Assembly: GCF_021533835.1 (NCBI RefSeq)
Contig: NZ_JAKFYQ010000001.1
Location: forward strand, 716,079-780,078
Length of the DNA stretch: 64,000 nucleotides
Reading direction: 5' to 3'
From: Synechococcus sp. Nb3U1
GTDB lineage: Bacteria > Cyanobacteriota > Cyanobacteriia > Thermostichales > Thermostichaceae
Within the stretch, counting starts at the first letter, position 1; each line of letters starts with the position of its first letter. The notes below the pieces were generated by a model. It was not told the origin of the DNA. It saw only the letters and a list, made by a program, of their open reading frames with translations, and searched no databases. Below are positions 9,041 to 17,047 of the stretch, piece by piece. The position numbers and the translations under genes were made by a program.

Positions 9041-9167
9041 GTGCAAGTTCTCCCGCAAACAAAAGGCTGTGTCAGCCAGGTTTTGGCTCACCTTGAGCTT
9101 AGCCCCCAAATCGGAGGCTGGGTAGCGCCGCGGCTGGGGAAAACCCCAGGGAGAGGGGTGCCGTTCT

Positions 9168-9788
9168 TTAATGCTCTCGAACCGCGATGCCGCACAACTT
9201 GTAGGTGTTGGTCACCAAGCTCTGGGCAAAGCGTTGAAAGCGTTGTTGCAGGTTTTCATCCTTGAGGTTGCCCTGCTCATCAAAAGCGCTCCAAGCTCGA
9301 CCAATAGCAATTTGATCCGGGATCACCCAGCCGCGTACCCACCGCACGATCAGACGCATTTGGTTGAGAGTATTGCTGTTGGTTTCACCACCCAAAACGC
9401 TGATCAACCCGAAGACTTTGCCCTCCAGTTGGTCGAAGCTCAACAGATCCAGGGCGTTTTTCAAGCTGCCGCTGATGCTGCCGTGGTATTCGGGACTAGC
9501 CAGAATAATCCCATCCGCCTGCCGCATGGTTTCCTGCAAAACCGCTACATCGGGATACTCTTCATAAGATTCTGAGCCATCCACAAAGGGCAGGTTCATC
9601 TGCCGCAGATCAAGAATGTGCAGTCGGATCCCTAGCTTTTCGAACTCGCGCCGCGCCACCTCCAAAGCCCGATAGGTGGAGGAATTGGGCCGCATGCTGC
9701 CCCCAATCGCCACAAAACGCGCCGAAGAAGCTTCTGCCACTCTAGTTTGTGAATCGACAGTAAGGGGCTGAAGAGTTGATGTAGACAT
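9168..9788 (-). CDS. NADPH-dependent FMN reductase
   Basis: A 206-residue flavodoxin-like protein with the phosphate-binding loop GSMRPNSSTYRAL and the family motif SPEYHGSISGSLKNALDLLS. Members reduce FMN, quinones, azo dyes or chromate with NAD(P)H; the physiological substrate is not predictable. An N-terminal extension of about 25 polar residues precedes the Rossmann start. ATG 9788 has AGGAA upstream at suitable distance. It sits downstream of, and on the same strand as, the membrane/spermidine-synthase gene but 43 bp away, and is followed by the GAF protein. Confidence 0.9.
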   Translation of the reverse strand: MSTSTLQPLTVDSQTRVAEASSARFVAIGGSMRPNSSTYRALEVARREFEKLGIRLHILDLRQMNLPFVDGSESYEEYPDVAVLQETMRQADGIILASPEYHGSISGSLKNALDLLSFDQLEGKVFGLISVLGGETNSNTLNQMRLIVRWVRGWVIPDQIAIGRAWSAFDEQGNLKDENLQQRFQRFAQSLVTNTYKLCGIAVREH

Positions 9789-9831
9789 GGGTCGAGTTCC
9801 TAAACATGTTTACGAACTATCATAACTCATA

Positions 9832-12183
9832 CTAACTTCGGACTGTAAGGATCTCTTTAGGTTTCTTGTCCTGTACTACCTTCAGCGCAGGGATCCTCGG
9901 CCAGCGGATCACCTGCAATAGGTTAGAGAAATCATCGCGCCAGATTGGGTCACTGGGTTGGGGCAGAAGGGGTTGCCAGGGATCCCGTCCCTTGAACTCC
10001 GCCAGATCCTTGGCCATGAGTACCCAATGGGAAGGGGCCAGCCCTGCTTGTCGCTGTGCCTCGGACAGATCTCTCTGGGCCTGCTGCCAAGCCTGTAGGT
10101 GCAACTGCCCCGCCAACCCCGCCAACACGGGAGCCAAATCGAGATGGCGATTGGTGATATTGAACAGCAGCCAGCCCTGGGGCTTGAGCTTTGCCAAGTA
10201 CAGGGCCAGAGCCTCTTGGGTGAGCAAATGCACCGGCACCGCATCGGAGCTGAAGGCATCCATCACCATCAGGTCGTAGCGACTATCTGGGATCCGCCCT
10301 AAGGACAGCCTGGCATCCCCCAAAATCACGGTGGGCTCAGCCTCACCAAGATACCCATCAAGGTAGGAGAAATAAGTTCGGGCCAGCTGCTCGACCGCCG
10401 GATCCAGCTCGAAAAACGTCCAGCGATCCCCTGCTTGAGCATAGGCGGCCAACGTGCCGATCCCCAGCCCCAACACAGCGATTTCGGGAGCGGGATCCGT
10501 CACCTGGGTTCTAAAGGCCGTGAACACCTGCCCAACCGGCCCAGAGCGGGCGAAATAGGTGAGAGGCTCTGCCGGTTCTGTGTCCAACTGTTCGGTGCCG
10601 TGGAGGGTGGTGCCATGCAAAAGGCTGCGAAAGGATCCCACCTCATTTTGATGCTCCACGATGCGGTTAAGGCCCAAGGCATTGCGCTCGGCGTGAATCA
10701 CCTCTAACCCTAGCTTGAGCCACGGTTGCCCCAGCAGCAAAACCAACCCCGCTGTTGTCCCCACCCCCATGGCTCCGGTTCGCCAACGGGATCCCTTGCC
10801 GTTCCCTGACCCAATCACTGTCAGCCACCCCAGACCCAAGCCCAAGCCCACCAGGGATCCCACCTGAAGCACTTCCTGGAGTTGGAAGCGCAGCATCAAC
10901 AGGGGCAAGATCAGCCCCAACCCCAGCCACAGGCCCACCCCGGCCCCCTGAGCCGCCAGCACCCCAACTGACAATCCCAACAACAGGGGATATTCCAGCA
11001 CCGTCTCAAACACCTGTGGAGCCAAAAGGGCGCTGAACATCCCTCCCAACCCTCCCCCCAAGGCCAGCCACAGATAAAACTGCGTCAACCGCTGCGCCTG
11101 CGGGCGACGACGGGCCAACTCGCTATGGCAAGCCCAAGCAACCCCACCAAAAGCCGCCAAATGCAAAGGCAGCAACAGAATCAACGGCTTCACCAAGCCC
11201 AATGCCTGCACCCCCACCGCCAAACAGGCCCAGAGCGCCGTCAGCCCCAAACCCAGACGGTTCGGGAAAATGCCCCCAAAGGCCAGCATGAAGGTGATCA
11301 AATAAATCCCCAGAGGGATAGCCCACAGCAAAGGTACCGCTGCCACATCCGTGGTTAACAGGGTGGTGACCGCCACCAACAGACCCGAGGGCAAAAAGGC
11401 CAGCCCCGCCCAGCGCCAGGGATCCCGCCCATGAGTCGTCACAGCCAAGGGCTCAGAAGAGTCCGGATCCTGTCGTGCTGCCTGGGGATCCCTCTGAATT
11501 AGCAGCCAGCCCCCACACAACAGCACCAGCCCCGCCACCAGCGCGTAGGATCCCATCCACAGGCGGGTTTGCCAGACCAAGGGCAGCCAAGGCTCCAGCA
11601 GCAAGGGGTAGCCGAGCAGCCCCGCCAAACTGCCAGCATTACTGGCCACATAAAGAAAGTAGGGATCCTGAGCCCAGCGACTTCCATCTCCTGCCGCCGC
11701 AAACCCCTGTTGCAACAAAGGCGTCGTGCCAGAGAGCAGCAGCATCGGCATCCCTACCGCCAGCGTCAGTTGCACCCACAAAGCCAGCAGCGGCGATTGC
11801 CCCCCCAACAGTTCGGGGATCCCAGCCGTGAGCCTAAAGCGAAAGGGCAGCAGCCACAACCCCGCCAGCAGGAAAACCCCATGAAGCAGTACGCCAGATC
11901 TGGGGTTCAACCACCGCTGCACCCGATCCGCCCACAGGTAGCCCAGCAACAACGCCACCTGAAAAAAAGCCAAACAGGTATTCCACACTAGCGGGGATCC
12001 CCCCCAGAAGGGCAACAGCAACTTGCCCACCAACAGCTGCCCCCAAAAGAGGCAAAAGGCACTGCTAAACAAGCACAGGGAAAACAGCACAACCAAAGCC
12101 GAGCCACCCCAAACCTTTGCCTGACAGTATGGCCCAGCCCCGATGTGAGGGCAGCCGGATTGAGCCCCCAGGCACAGATTCAA
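9832..12183 (-). CDS. Fused membrane domain / spermidine-synthase-like protein
   Basis: A 783-residue two-part protein. The N-terminal ~500 residues contain many hydrophobic spans (MFS/SpeE-associated membrane module). The C-terminal ~280 residues form a Rossmann-type aminopropyltransferase-like domain with VLGLGIGTLAAYA (SAM-site glycine motif), FFELDPAVEQLA, LGDARLSL and MVMDAFSSDAVPVHLLT. Such fusions are widespread, but their reaction is unproven; simple spermidine synthesis should not be assumed. The only start found is TTG 12183, 6 bp after the upstream gene's stop, so translation is probably coupled with that secreted protein. Confidence 0.85.
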   Translation of the reverse strand: MNLCLGAQSGCPHIGAGPYCQAKVWGGSALVVLFSLCLFSSAFCLFWGQLLVGKLLLPFWGGSPLVWNTCLAFFQVALLLGYLWADRVQRWLNPRSGVLLHGVFLLAGLWLLPFRFRLTAGIPELLGGQSPLLALWVQLTLAVGMPMLLLSGTTPLLQQGFAAAGDGSRWAQDPYFLYVASNAGSLAGLLGYPLLLEPWLPLVWQTRLWMGSYALVAGLVLLCGGWLLIQRDPQAARQDPDSSEPLAVTTHGRDPWRWAGLAFLPSGLLVAVTTLLTTDVAAVPLLWAIPLGIYLITFMLAFGGIFPNRLGLGLTALWACLAVGVQALGLVKPLILLLPLHLAAFGGVAWACHSELARRRPQAQRLTQFYLWLALGGGLGGMFSALLAPQVFETVLEYPLLLGLSVGVLAAQGAGVGLWLGLGLILPLLMLRFQLQEVLQVGSLVGLGLGLGWLTVIGSGNGKGSRWRTGAMGVGTTAGLVLLLGQPWLKLGLEVIHAERNALGLNRIVEHQNEVGSFRSLLHGTTLHGTEQLDTEPAEPLTYFARSGPVGQVFTAFRTQVTDPAPEIAVLGLGIGTLAAYAQAGDRWTFFELDPAVEQLARTYFSYLDGYLGEAEPTVILGDARLSLGRIPDSRYDLMVMDAFSSDAVPVHLLTQEALALYLAKLKPQGWLLFNITNRHLDLAPVLAGLAGQLHLQAWQQAQRDLSEAQRQAGLAPSHWVLMAKDLAEFKGRDPWQPLLPQPSDPIWRDDFSNLLQVIRWPRIPALKVVQDKKPKEILTVRS

Positions 12184-12189
12184 CCTCGA

Positions 12190-12840
12190 TCAACGGGTCA
12201 TCACCTGCAACGGGTAGCGCTCGGCTAGCTCTGCTTCCACCTTGGGCAACCATTCCTCTTGAAACACCCAAACTTGCCCCTGCTGCACACGGCCATCCGG
12301 GTTTTGCGTCAATTCCAGCCAGTACACCAGTTGATTGCCCCGCAGCACCACCCCTTGAATGGCGCGGGAGAGGCTATAGGTTTGATTACTTGCCAAGGCT
12401 TCTGGGGTAGGATAGCGAATCACCTCCACTGCCTGATCCAAATCCGCAGCGATCTCCGGCCCATAGACCTCCCGAATGGCTTGAAACAAATCCTCTGGAG
12501 TCAGTCCCTGCGGGCGGAAGAAAGTCATGCGCTCCGAGCGAATCGTCTCCCGATCGAGGGGATTAATAATCCGTCCTGGCGGAGCTACCGAGGCTAAAAA
12601 CGTAAACCGGGATCCATCCGGCTCCACACGGTTGATGTTCAGGGTTTCCCCTGGACGAGGCCGCAAAACAGGGTTGTCTCGCACCCAGGCTGCTGCTTGA
12701 TCCGGAGACTGCCCCGGGATCCCCCAAGCCACCGGCTGAAGACCCAACACCGCCAAAGAGGCCAGTCCCAAACCCATCCAACTGGACTGTCCCATGCGCT
12801 TGACTGCCTGCTTGAAGACGGGCCACTTGTCGCAAAGCAC
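12190..12840 (-). CDS. Secreted/lumenal protein of unknown function
   Basis: A 216-residue protein whose N-terminus has a basic n-region (DKWPVFKQAVKR), a hydrophobic stretch (SWMGLGLASLAVLGLQP) and a likely cleavage site after VAWG, so it is probably exported to periplasm or thylakoid lumen. I do not recognise the family. The body is rich in polar residues, with no cysteines in the mature part and no obvious catalytic motif. GTG 12840 is chosen because GGGAGGAA sits about 10 nt upstream; a longer frame from TTG 12861 has none. It directly precedes the membrane/spermidine-synthase gene by 6 bp, suggesting an operon and possibly a shared envelope role. Confidence 0.65.
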   Translation of the reverse strand: MLCDKWPVFKQAVKRMGQSSWMGLGLASLAVLGLQPVAWGIPGQSPDQAAAWVRDNPVLRPRPGETLNINRVEPDGSRFTFLASVAPPGRIINPLDRETIRSERMTFFRPQGLTPEDLFQAIREVYGPEIAADLDQAVEVIRYPTPEALASNQTYSLSRAIQGVVLRGNQLVYWLELTQNPDGRVQQGQVWVFQEEWLPKVEAELAERYPLQVMTR

Positions 12841-13149
12841 GTTCTTGATTCCTCCCGGCAAACACTGTGTTACTGAACGTCACTAATCATGGGTTGAAAG
12901 CGGGCCCTGCTTCTCAATGGCTGACTGAGGGTCTAGGCCGCCTTTCCCTTCCCTACTGTATCTGGACAGGTCGGGGTGCCGATTGCGCCTCAACGCGACC
13001 ATTACGGCCACTTACGGCAAGGACAGCAGGGATCCCTTGGCAAGACACCCAGATCCCCAGGCAGCTTATCCCGAAAACGTGAAAAGTATCTTAAGATCAA
13101 CGGTAAGCAAATCTCACATGCATTAAGTCAGCACCTCAGGAGGTAACCG

Positions 13150-14229
13150 ATGGCTCTCGTTGCAATGCGGACGCTGCTGGATCATGCCGCTGAACACGGC
13201 TACGGCATTCCTGCTTTCAATGTCAACAACATGGAGCAGATCCAGTCGATCATGCAAGCAGCCCATGAAACCAACAGCCCTGTCATTCTGCAAGCCTCCC
13301 GGGGGGCACGCAAATATGCCGGCGAGAACTTCCTGCGGCACCTGATCTTGGCGGCTGTGGAAACCTATCCGCACATTCCCATCGCCATGCACCAAGACCA
13401 TGGCAATAGCCCTGCCACCTGCTATTCCGCCATCCGCAACGGTTTCACCAGCGTCATGATGGATGGATCCCTGAAGGCAGATGCCAAGACCCCCGCCAGC
13501 TACGAGTACAACGTGGAAGTCACCTCCGAAGTGGTGAAGGTGGCCCACTCGATTGGGGTGAGTGTAGAAGGGGAACTGGGCTGCTTAGGATCCTTGGAAA
13601 CCGGCCAAGGGGAAGCCGAAGACGGCCACGGCGCGGAAGGGGTGCTCAGCCACGACCAACTGCTCACCGACCCCGACCAAGCGGTGGATTTTGTGGAGCA
13701 AACCCAAGTGGATGCTCTGGCGGTGGCCATCGGTACCAGCCATGGGGCCTACAAGTTCTCCCGCAAACCCACTGGCGACATCCTGGATATGGAGCGCATT
13801 GCCGAGATTCACCGCCGTCTGCCCAACACCCACTTGGTGATGCACGGGTCTTCTTCGGTGCCCAAAGAATTGATCGACATCATCAACGAGTTCGGGGGCT
13901 CAATCCCGGAAACCTACGGGGTACCTGTGGAAGAGATCCAGCGGGGCATCAAAAACGGGGTGCGCAAAGTGAACATCGATACCGATAACCGGTTGGCCAT
14001 CAGTGCTGCGGTGCGTCGGGCTCTGGCTGCGGATCCCAGCAACTTCGATCCCCGTCATTTCCTCAAGCCTTCCATCACCGAAATGCAGAAGGTGTGTGCC
14101 GACCGCTATATCGCCTTCGGGTGCGCCGGCCATGGCACCAAGATTCCGGTGGTAACTTTGGATGAAATGGCTGCCAAGTATGCCTCGGGTGCTTTGGCTG
14201 CTCAGGTGAAAAAGACCGTGTCGGTTTAG
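13150..14229 (+). CDS. fba: Fructose-bisphosphate aldolase class II
   Basis: Zinc-dependent aldolase of glycolysis and the Calvin cycle; cyanobacterial enzymes also act on sedoheptulose bisphosphate. The 359-residue product carries [12 protein letters not shown] (residues 18-29), the metal-binding AMHQDHGNS with catalytic neighbourhood around residue 80, and later HGSSSVP and [12 protein letters not shown], all hallmarks of class II aldolases. CAGGAGGTAACCG precedes the ATG. The gene is monocistronic: 288 bp of upstream sequence and a strong terminator at 14258-14286. Symbol fba (cbbA/fbaA) follows usual cyanobacterial use. Confidence 0.96.
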   Translation: MALVAMRTLLDHAAEHGYGIPAFNVNNMEQIQSIMQAAHETNSPVILQASRGARKYAGENFLRHLILAAVETYPHIPIAMHQDHGNSPATCYSAIRNGFTSVMMDGSLKADAKTPASYEYNVEVTSEVVKVAHSIGVSVEGELGCLGSLETGQGEAEDGHGAEGVLSHDQLLTDPDQAVDFVEQTQVDALAVAIGTSHGAYKFSRKPTGDILDMERIAEIHRRLPNTHLVMHGSSSVPKELIDIINEFGGSIPETYGVPVEEIQRGIKNGVRKVNIDTDNRLAISAAVRRALAADPSNFDPRHFLKPSITEMQKVCADRYIAFGCAGHGTKIPVVTLDEMAAKYASGALAAQVKKTVSV

Positions 14230-14257
14230 GTTGGAGCCACTCGATCAATAGCTAGCT

Positions 14258-14286
14258 AAGGGATCCGCAGGGATCCCTTCTTTTTT
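14258..14286 (+). terminator. Rho-independent terminator of the aldolase gene
   Basis: AAGGGATCC (14258-14266) pairs with GGATCCCTT (14271-14279) across a 4-nt loop, followed by CTTTTTT. The stem is built from two GGATCC elements, the palindrome that is iterated throughout this window. Confidence 0.85.
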
Positions 14287-14343
14287 GCTGGTCTAGCTAG
14301 AAATTGAGAAGAGACCAACACCCAGCCCAATTTTTTACGATCC

Positions 14344-14766
14344 CTAATCCTCTTTCGGAGGCGGGGTTTCCTCTTCAGCCAAACGCCTTTCGATATCTTG
14401 AAACGTATCTAACAGCAAACGGCGGGCCTCCAATTTCCAGCCCCAGCGCTGTACCCCAATCGCAGCACATCCCCCGACAACGGCCGCCCCCCAACCCAGC
14501 GGCTGACCCAAAAAGCCTTCCAACAACCCTAGCCCGGCAACTCCCCAAAATGGTAGAGCAACCGTCTGTCTCTGGCCCTCGATCAGGCGCTCCAGCCAAC
14601 CACCACTGGCAGCCTCGGCTTCCAAGACCTGGCGGATTTCTCGTTGCTCAACCGATGGAACTGAAAGACTTATTTTGCGGCGCAGTTTCTCAATTTTGCG
14701 GGCCGGTGTGCTGTATTCGGTTAGCTCATCCTCGGCCATCATGAGCAGCCGTTTCAATTGGGACAT
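14344..14766 (-). CDS. Small membrane-associated protein of unknown function
   Basis: A 140-residue protein with a charged N-terminal half (about residues 1-65, helical, with KIEKLRRKISLS), a central hydrophobic region with two likely spans (about 70-110, PFWGVAGLGLLEGFLG and GAAVVGGCAAIGV) and an acidic tail (DIERRLAEEETPPPKED). AGAGG precedes ATG 14766 by 6 nt. No family was recognised. A domain of this layout is common in cyanobacterial thylakoid-associated unknowns, but that is only analogy. It is convergent with the aldolase. Confidence 0.65.
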   Translation of the reverse strand: MSQLKRLLMMAEDELTEYSTPARKIEKLRRKISLSVPSVEQREIRQVLEAEAASGGWLERLIEGQRQTVALPFWGVAGLGLLEGFLGQPLGWGAAVVGGCAAIGVQRWGWKLEARRLLLDTFQDIERRLAEEETPPPKED

Positions 14767-14836
14767 GGGATCCTCTGGCTTTGGCGTTGGTCTGGATCCC
14801 AGTATGGAGCAGGAGGGAGATGAACAGGTGGGTCAA

Positions 14837-14884
14837 CGGGATCCCTAACTCACCCACCTCAACACCCCCTTCCTAGGGATCCCG
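14837..14884. repeat. Paired 11-bp inverted repeats built on GGGATCCC
   Basis: CGGGATCCCTA (14837-14847) and TAGGGATCCCG (14874-14884) are exact inverse complements 26 nt apart. Each arm contains the 8-bp palindrome. They lie in the spacer between two minus-strand genes and could fold in RNA, but no T-tract follows. Confidence 0.5.
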
Positions 14885-14904
14885 CCAACTCTGGGGAGGG
14901 GAGA

Positions 14905-15180
14905 TTAAGCCGTTGCCCTGTGGGCCACCTGGGGCGAACAGGAACAGGCTGGGGCAATGGAGACCTTTTCCGTCACAATGTCATGGTTGAGCAAAGCTAA
15001 GCTGAGGCGATCCAACATCTCTAGATCAGCTTCCGAGTAACGGCGTTGAAAGAGTAAGTCACTGATCAAGCTCTCTTGGCTCAAGCTCAGGAATCCACTG
15101 CGAAATACCTGTTCCACAATCTCTTGAATATTCAAGACGGAGAGCGAAACTGTGTTGGAGGGATAAATGGAGGTATTCAT
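14905..15180 (-). CDS. Small cyanobacterial protein, unknown function
   Basis: A 91-residue product starting MNTSIYPSN. The central part (NIQEIVEQVFRSGFLSLSQE, then SLISDLLFQRRYSEADLEML) resembles a family of small helical cyanobacterial proteins that pair an 'EIxEQVFxSG' helix with a second helix after a short loop; the resemblance is from memory and the function is not known to me. The C-terminal tail has two cysteines (PACSCSP). ATG 15180 lies 2 nt after the stop of the upstream small gene, so the pair is probably translationally coupled. Confidence 0.65.
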   Translation of the reverse strand: MNTSIYPSNTVSLSVLNIQEIVEQVFRSGFLSLSQESLISDLLFQRRYSEADLEMLDRLSLALLNHDIVTEKVSIAPACSCSPQVAHRATA

Positions 15181-15182
15181 GG

Positions 15183-15386
15183 CTACTTTTGACGAAGGGT
15201 AAGATAGCGCTGTTCGATTTGCTGCAATGAAAGACAGGGTGAGGAAACCCCAGTGGGTTCGGGAGAGGTAGCGGTTTGCCACATCAGGGAAATTCCCCGG
15301 AGCTCCCCCAATTCCAGATGTTCGTTCAGCAGGGCGGCCAGACGATAGGCACGGTAGTCTAAAGTTGGATCTACGGCAGTTTTCAT
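15183..15386 (-). CDS. Small protein coupled to the preceding cyanobacterial family gene
   Basis: A 67-residue product (MKTAVDPTLDYRAYRLAALL...) ending YLTLRQK. GAGG lies 8 nt before ATG 15386, which is preferred over the in-frame start at 15416. No domain recognised; the first half looks helical and leucine-rich, the middle contains a proline/serine segment. It ends 2 nt before the next small gene, so both are probably one two-gene unit. Confidence 0.55.
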   Translation of the reverse strand: MKTAVDPTLDYRAYRLAALLNEHLELGELRGISLMWQTATSPEPTGVSSPCLSLQQIEQRYLTLRQK

Positions 15387-15607
15387 CCGTATTTCCTCGC
15401 TATTTCCAAGATTCATGCCCCCATCCTAGCCATCAACTGGAGAAAAATCGGGGAAACACCGAAAATATACGTAAGCTGTTTATACGTGTTCTCTACGCGA
15501 TTTGGCGGAAAACAGGTGAGATCCCTACAATTCTTCAGGTTCTGCTCAGATTGTGGGGGAATGCTAAGTTGTACTGATTGTATTGACTTAAGGATGAGAG
15601 TTAGGGG

Positions 15608-15988
15608 TTATTTCGGATCCCAACCCACCAAGGCAGCGATTTCCGAAGCTAGGGTGGCCGCATTAAAGGGTTTGCTGAGGATCCCATCCACCCCTAAGTG
15701 AGCAAAGGCGCTATCCTGATTGTTCTTCACCTTGGCAGAGAGCAAAAGGACAGGGATCCCTCGGGTTTCTGGCAGGGCGCGCAAGTGGGCTAAGGTGGTT
15801 GGGCCATCCATGCCTGGCATCATCACATCCAGCAGGATCGCCTCTGGCTGCTCTTGGACGGCCTTTTGGATCCCCTCTGGGCCGGATCCCGCTGTCAACA
15901 CCTCCCACCCCGCTAAGTTTTCTAGGATGAGCTGAGTCATTTCCCAGATATCAGGCTCATCGTCGATGATCAACAGGCGATGGGTCAT
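15608..15988 (-). CDS. Stand-alone response regulator (CheY-like receiver)
   Basis: A 126-residue single receiver domain. It shows LLIIDDEPD (acidic pair), LLDVMMPGMDG with the phospho-acceptor Asp, LLLSAK (switch Ser) and the conserved Lys in ILSKPF. No output domain, so it presumably signals by protein interaction. Its ATG overlaps the stop of the upstream receiver gene in an ATGA junction, so two lone receivers are made together. No kinase is adjacent; the nearest in the window is at 47972-51052. Confidence 0.92.
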   Translation of the reverse strand: MTHRLLIIDDEPDIWEMTQLILENLAGWEVLTAGSGPEGIQKAVQEQPEAILLDVMMPGMDGPTTLAHLRALPETRGIPVLLLSAKVKNNQDSAFAHLGVDGILSKPFNAATLASEIAALVGWDPK

Positions 15989-16362
15989 GAGGCTTGGGCT
16001 AGCAGTTGGTGTACCCGTTCTTGAAATTCCATCGGACTAATGCGCCCCTTAGTGAAAACCTGGGTGAAATGGGATTCTAGGCGGAGGCGCTCCTGATACT
16101 CCACATCGCAGGCGGTATAGATCAGAACTGGAATCGGTTTGGCAGGGGGATGCTGATCCAACCACTCCAGGAGCGCAAAGCCCTCATCTCCTGCCAGCTC
16201 CAAGTCTAGAATGATCAAATCGGGCCGAGAAATTTGGCAATGGCTAATTGCATTACGGGCAGAAGTCACCGCCACAAACTCAGTATTTTCCTGCTGCAAC
16301 AGCAGACTCAGGATGTAACAGAGATTGGGATCATCTTCAACGAGTAAAACTTGCTGTGACAT
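15985..16362 (-). CDS. Stand-alone response regulator, divergent
   Basis: A 125-residue receiver with LLVEDDPN and LIILDLELAGDEG containing the acceptor Asp. It is less canonical than its partner: the expected switch Thr is in LIYTACD, and the conserved lysine is displaced into QVFTKGR, without the usual KP. It lies 5' of the 15608-15988 receiver and overlaps it by 4 nt. GAGAGGGACG precedes ATG 16362. A tandem 14-bp repeat (16378-16405) lies just upstream and may be an operator. Confidence 0.88.
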   Translation of the reverse strand: MSQQVLLVEDDPNLCYILSLLLQQENTEFVAVTSARNAISHCQISRPDLIILDLELAGDEGFALLEWLDQHPPAKPIPVLIYTACDVEYQERLRLESHFTQVFTKGRISPMEFQERVHQLLAQAS

Positions 16363-16377
16363 CGTCCCTCTCAGCCA

Positions 16378-16405
16378 GAACTGTAAATCTTGAACCGTAA
16401 ATCTT
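16378..16405. repeat. Tandem 14-bp direct repeat upstream of the receiver pair
   Basis: GAACTGTAAATCTT and GAACCGTAAATCTT abut exactly, differing at one base. They sit 16-43 nt upstream of the first receiver's ATG on the minus strand, a position suited to a regulator-binding site or promoter element. Confidence 0.5.
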
Positions 16406-16463
16406 GGGAGTCTTTACTAGCTAGCTCAGCTTAGCAAGCGAGTGGGGCAAAATCGGGGAAAAG

Positions 16464-16940
16464 TTAGTCGGTGCTTTCGTTGCTCACGAAGGTCGCTGCA
16501 TTCAGTTCGGTTGATTCCAGCGCATACTTCAGGGTATGCCAGGCCAAGTTGGCACATTTGATCCGCACCGGAAACTGGGCCACCCCTTTCATGGCATTCA
16601 AAGCCCGCTGCTCCCGGGGAAATTCGTCTCCTCCCCGCATCATGACCTGAAATCGCTCGATCAACTGCAGCGCCTCTGGCACCGTCAGCCCTCGTAGGGC
16701 ATCTGCCATCAAATCCGCGGAAGCCAGGGCGATCGCACAACCTTCTCCCTCAAATTTCACATCTGCGATCCGCTCTTGGTCAGGATCCAGTTGCAGGGTG
16801 AGATCGATGGTATCGCCGCAGGAGGGATTATGCCCCCGTTGGTGACGATGAACGGGATCCACTTTGCCACGGTTGCGGGGCTTTTTGTATCGCTCCAGAA
16901 TGACTTGCTGATAGAGTCCGCGCAGGTTATCTAGAGGCAT
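16464..16940 (-). CDS. sufU: SufU-type iron-sulfur cluster assembly protein
   Basis: A 158-residue IscU/NifU-N-family protein. Three conserved cysteines are visible in NPSCGD, GEGCAIALASADLM and RIKCANLAW, with the Asp after the first. The segment FPREQRALNAMKGVAQFP before the third cysteine is the insertion that distinguishes SufU from IscU. SufU proteins accept persulfide sulfur from the cysteine desulfurase, or act as zinc-dependent sulfurtransferases for SufS. AGGAG precedes ATG 16940. It is a single gene here, with no suf neighbours. Confidence 0.88.
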   Translation of the reverse strand: MPLDNLRGLYQQVILERYKKPRNRGKVDPVHRHQRGHNPSCGDTIDLTLQLDPDQERIADVKFEGEGCAIALASADLMADALRGLTVPEALQLIERFQVMMRGGDEFPREQRALNAMKGVAQFPVRIKCANLAWHTLKYALESTELNAATFVSNESTD

Positions 16941-17047
16941 TCTTGCTCCTGGTGTATCGCCGTGGAGAAAGCCCGGCTGGTCGATGAAAGAAAAGGGATC
17001 TGTACTTGTCTGTACTTGATCTTAACCCCGTTCTTGGAGGGCATGGG

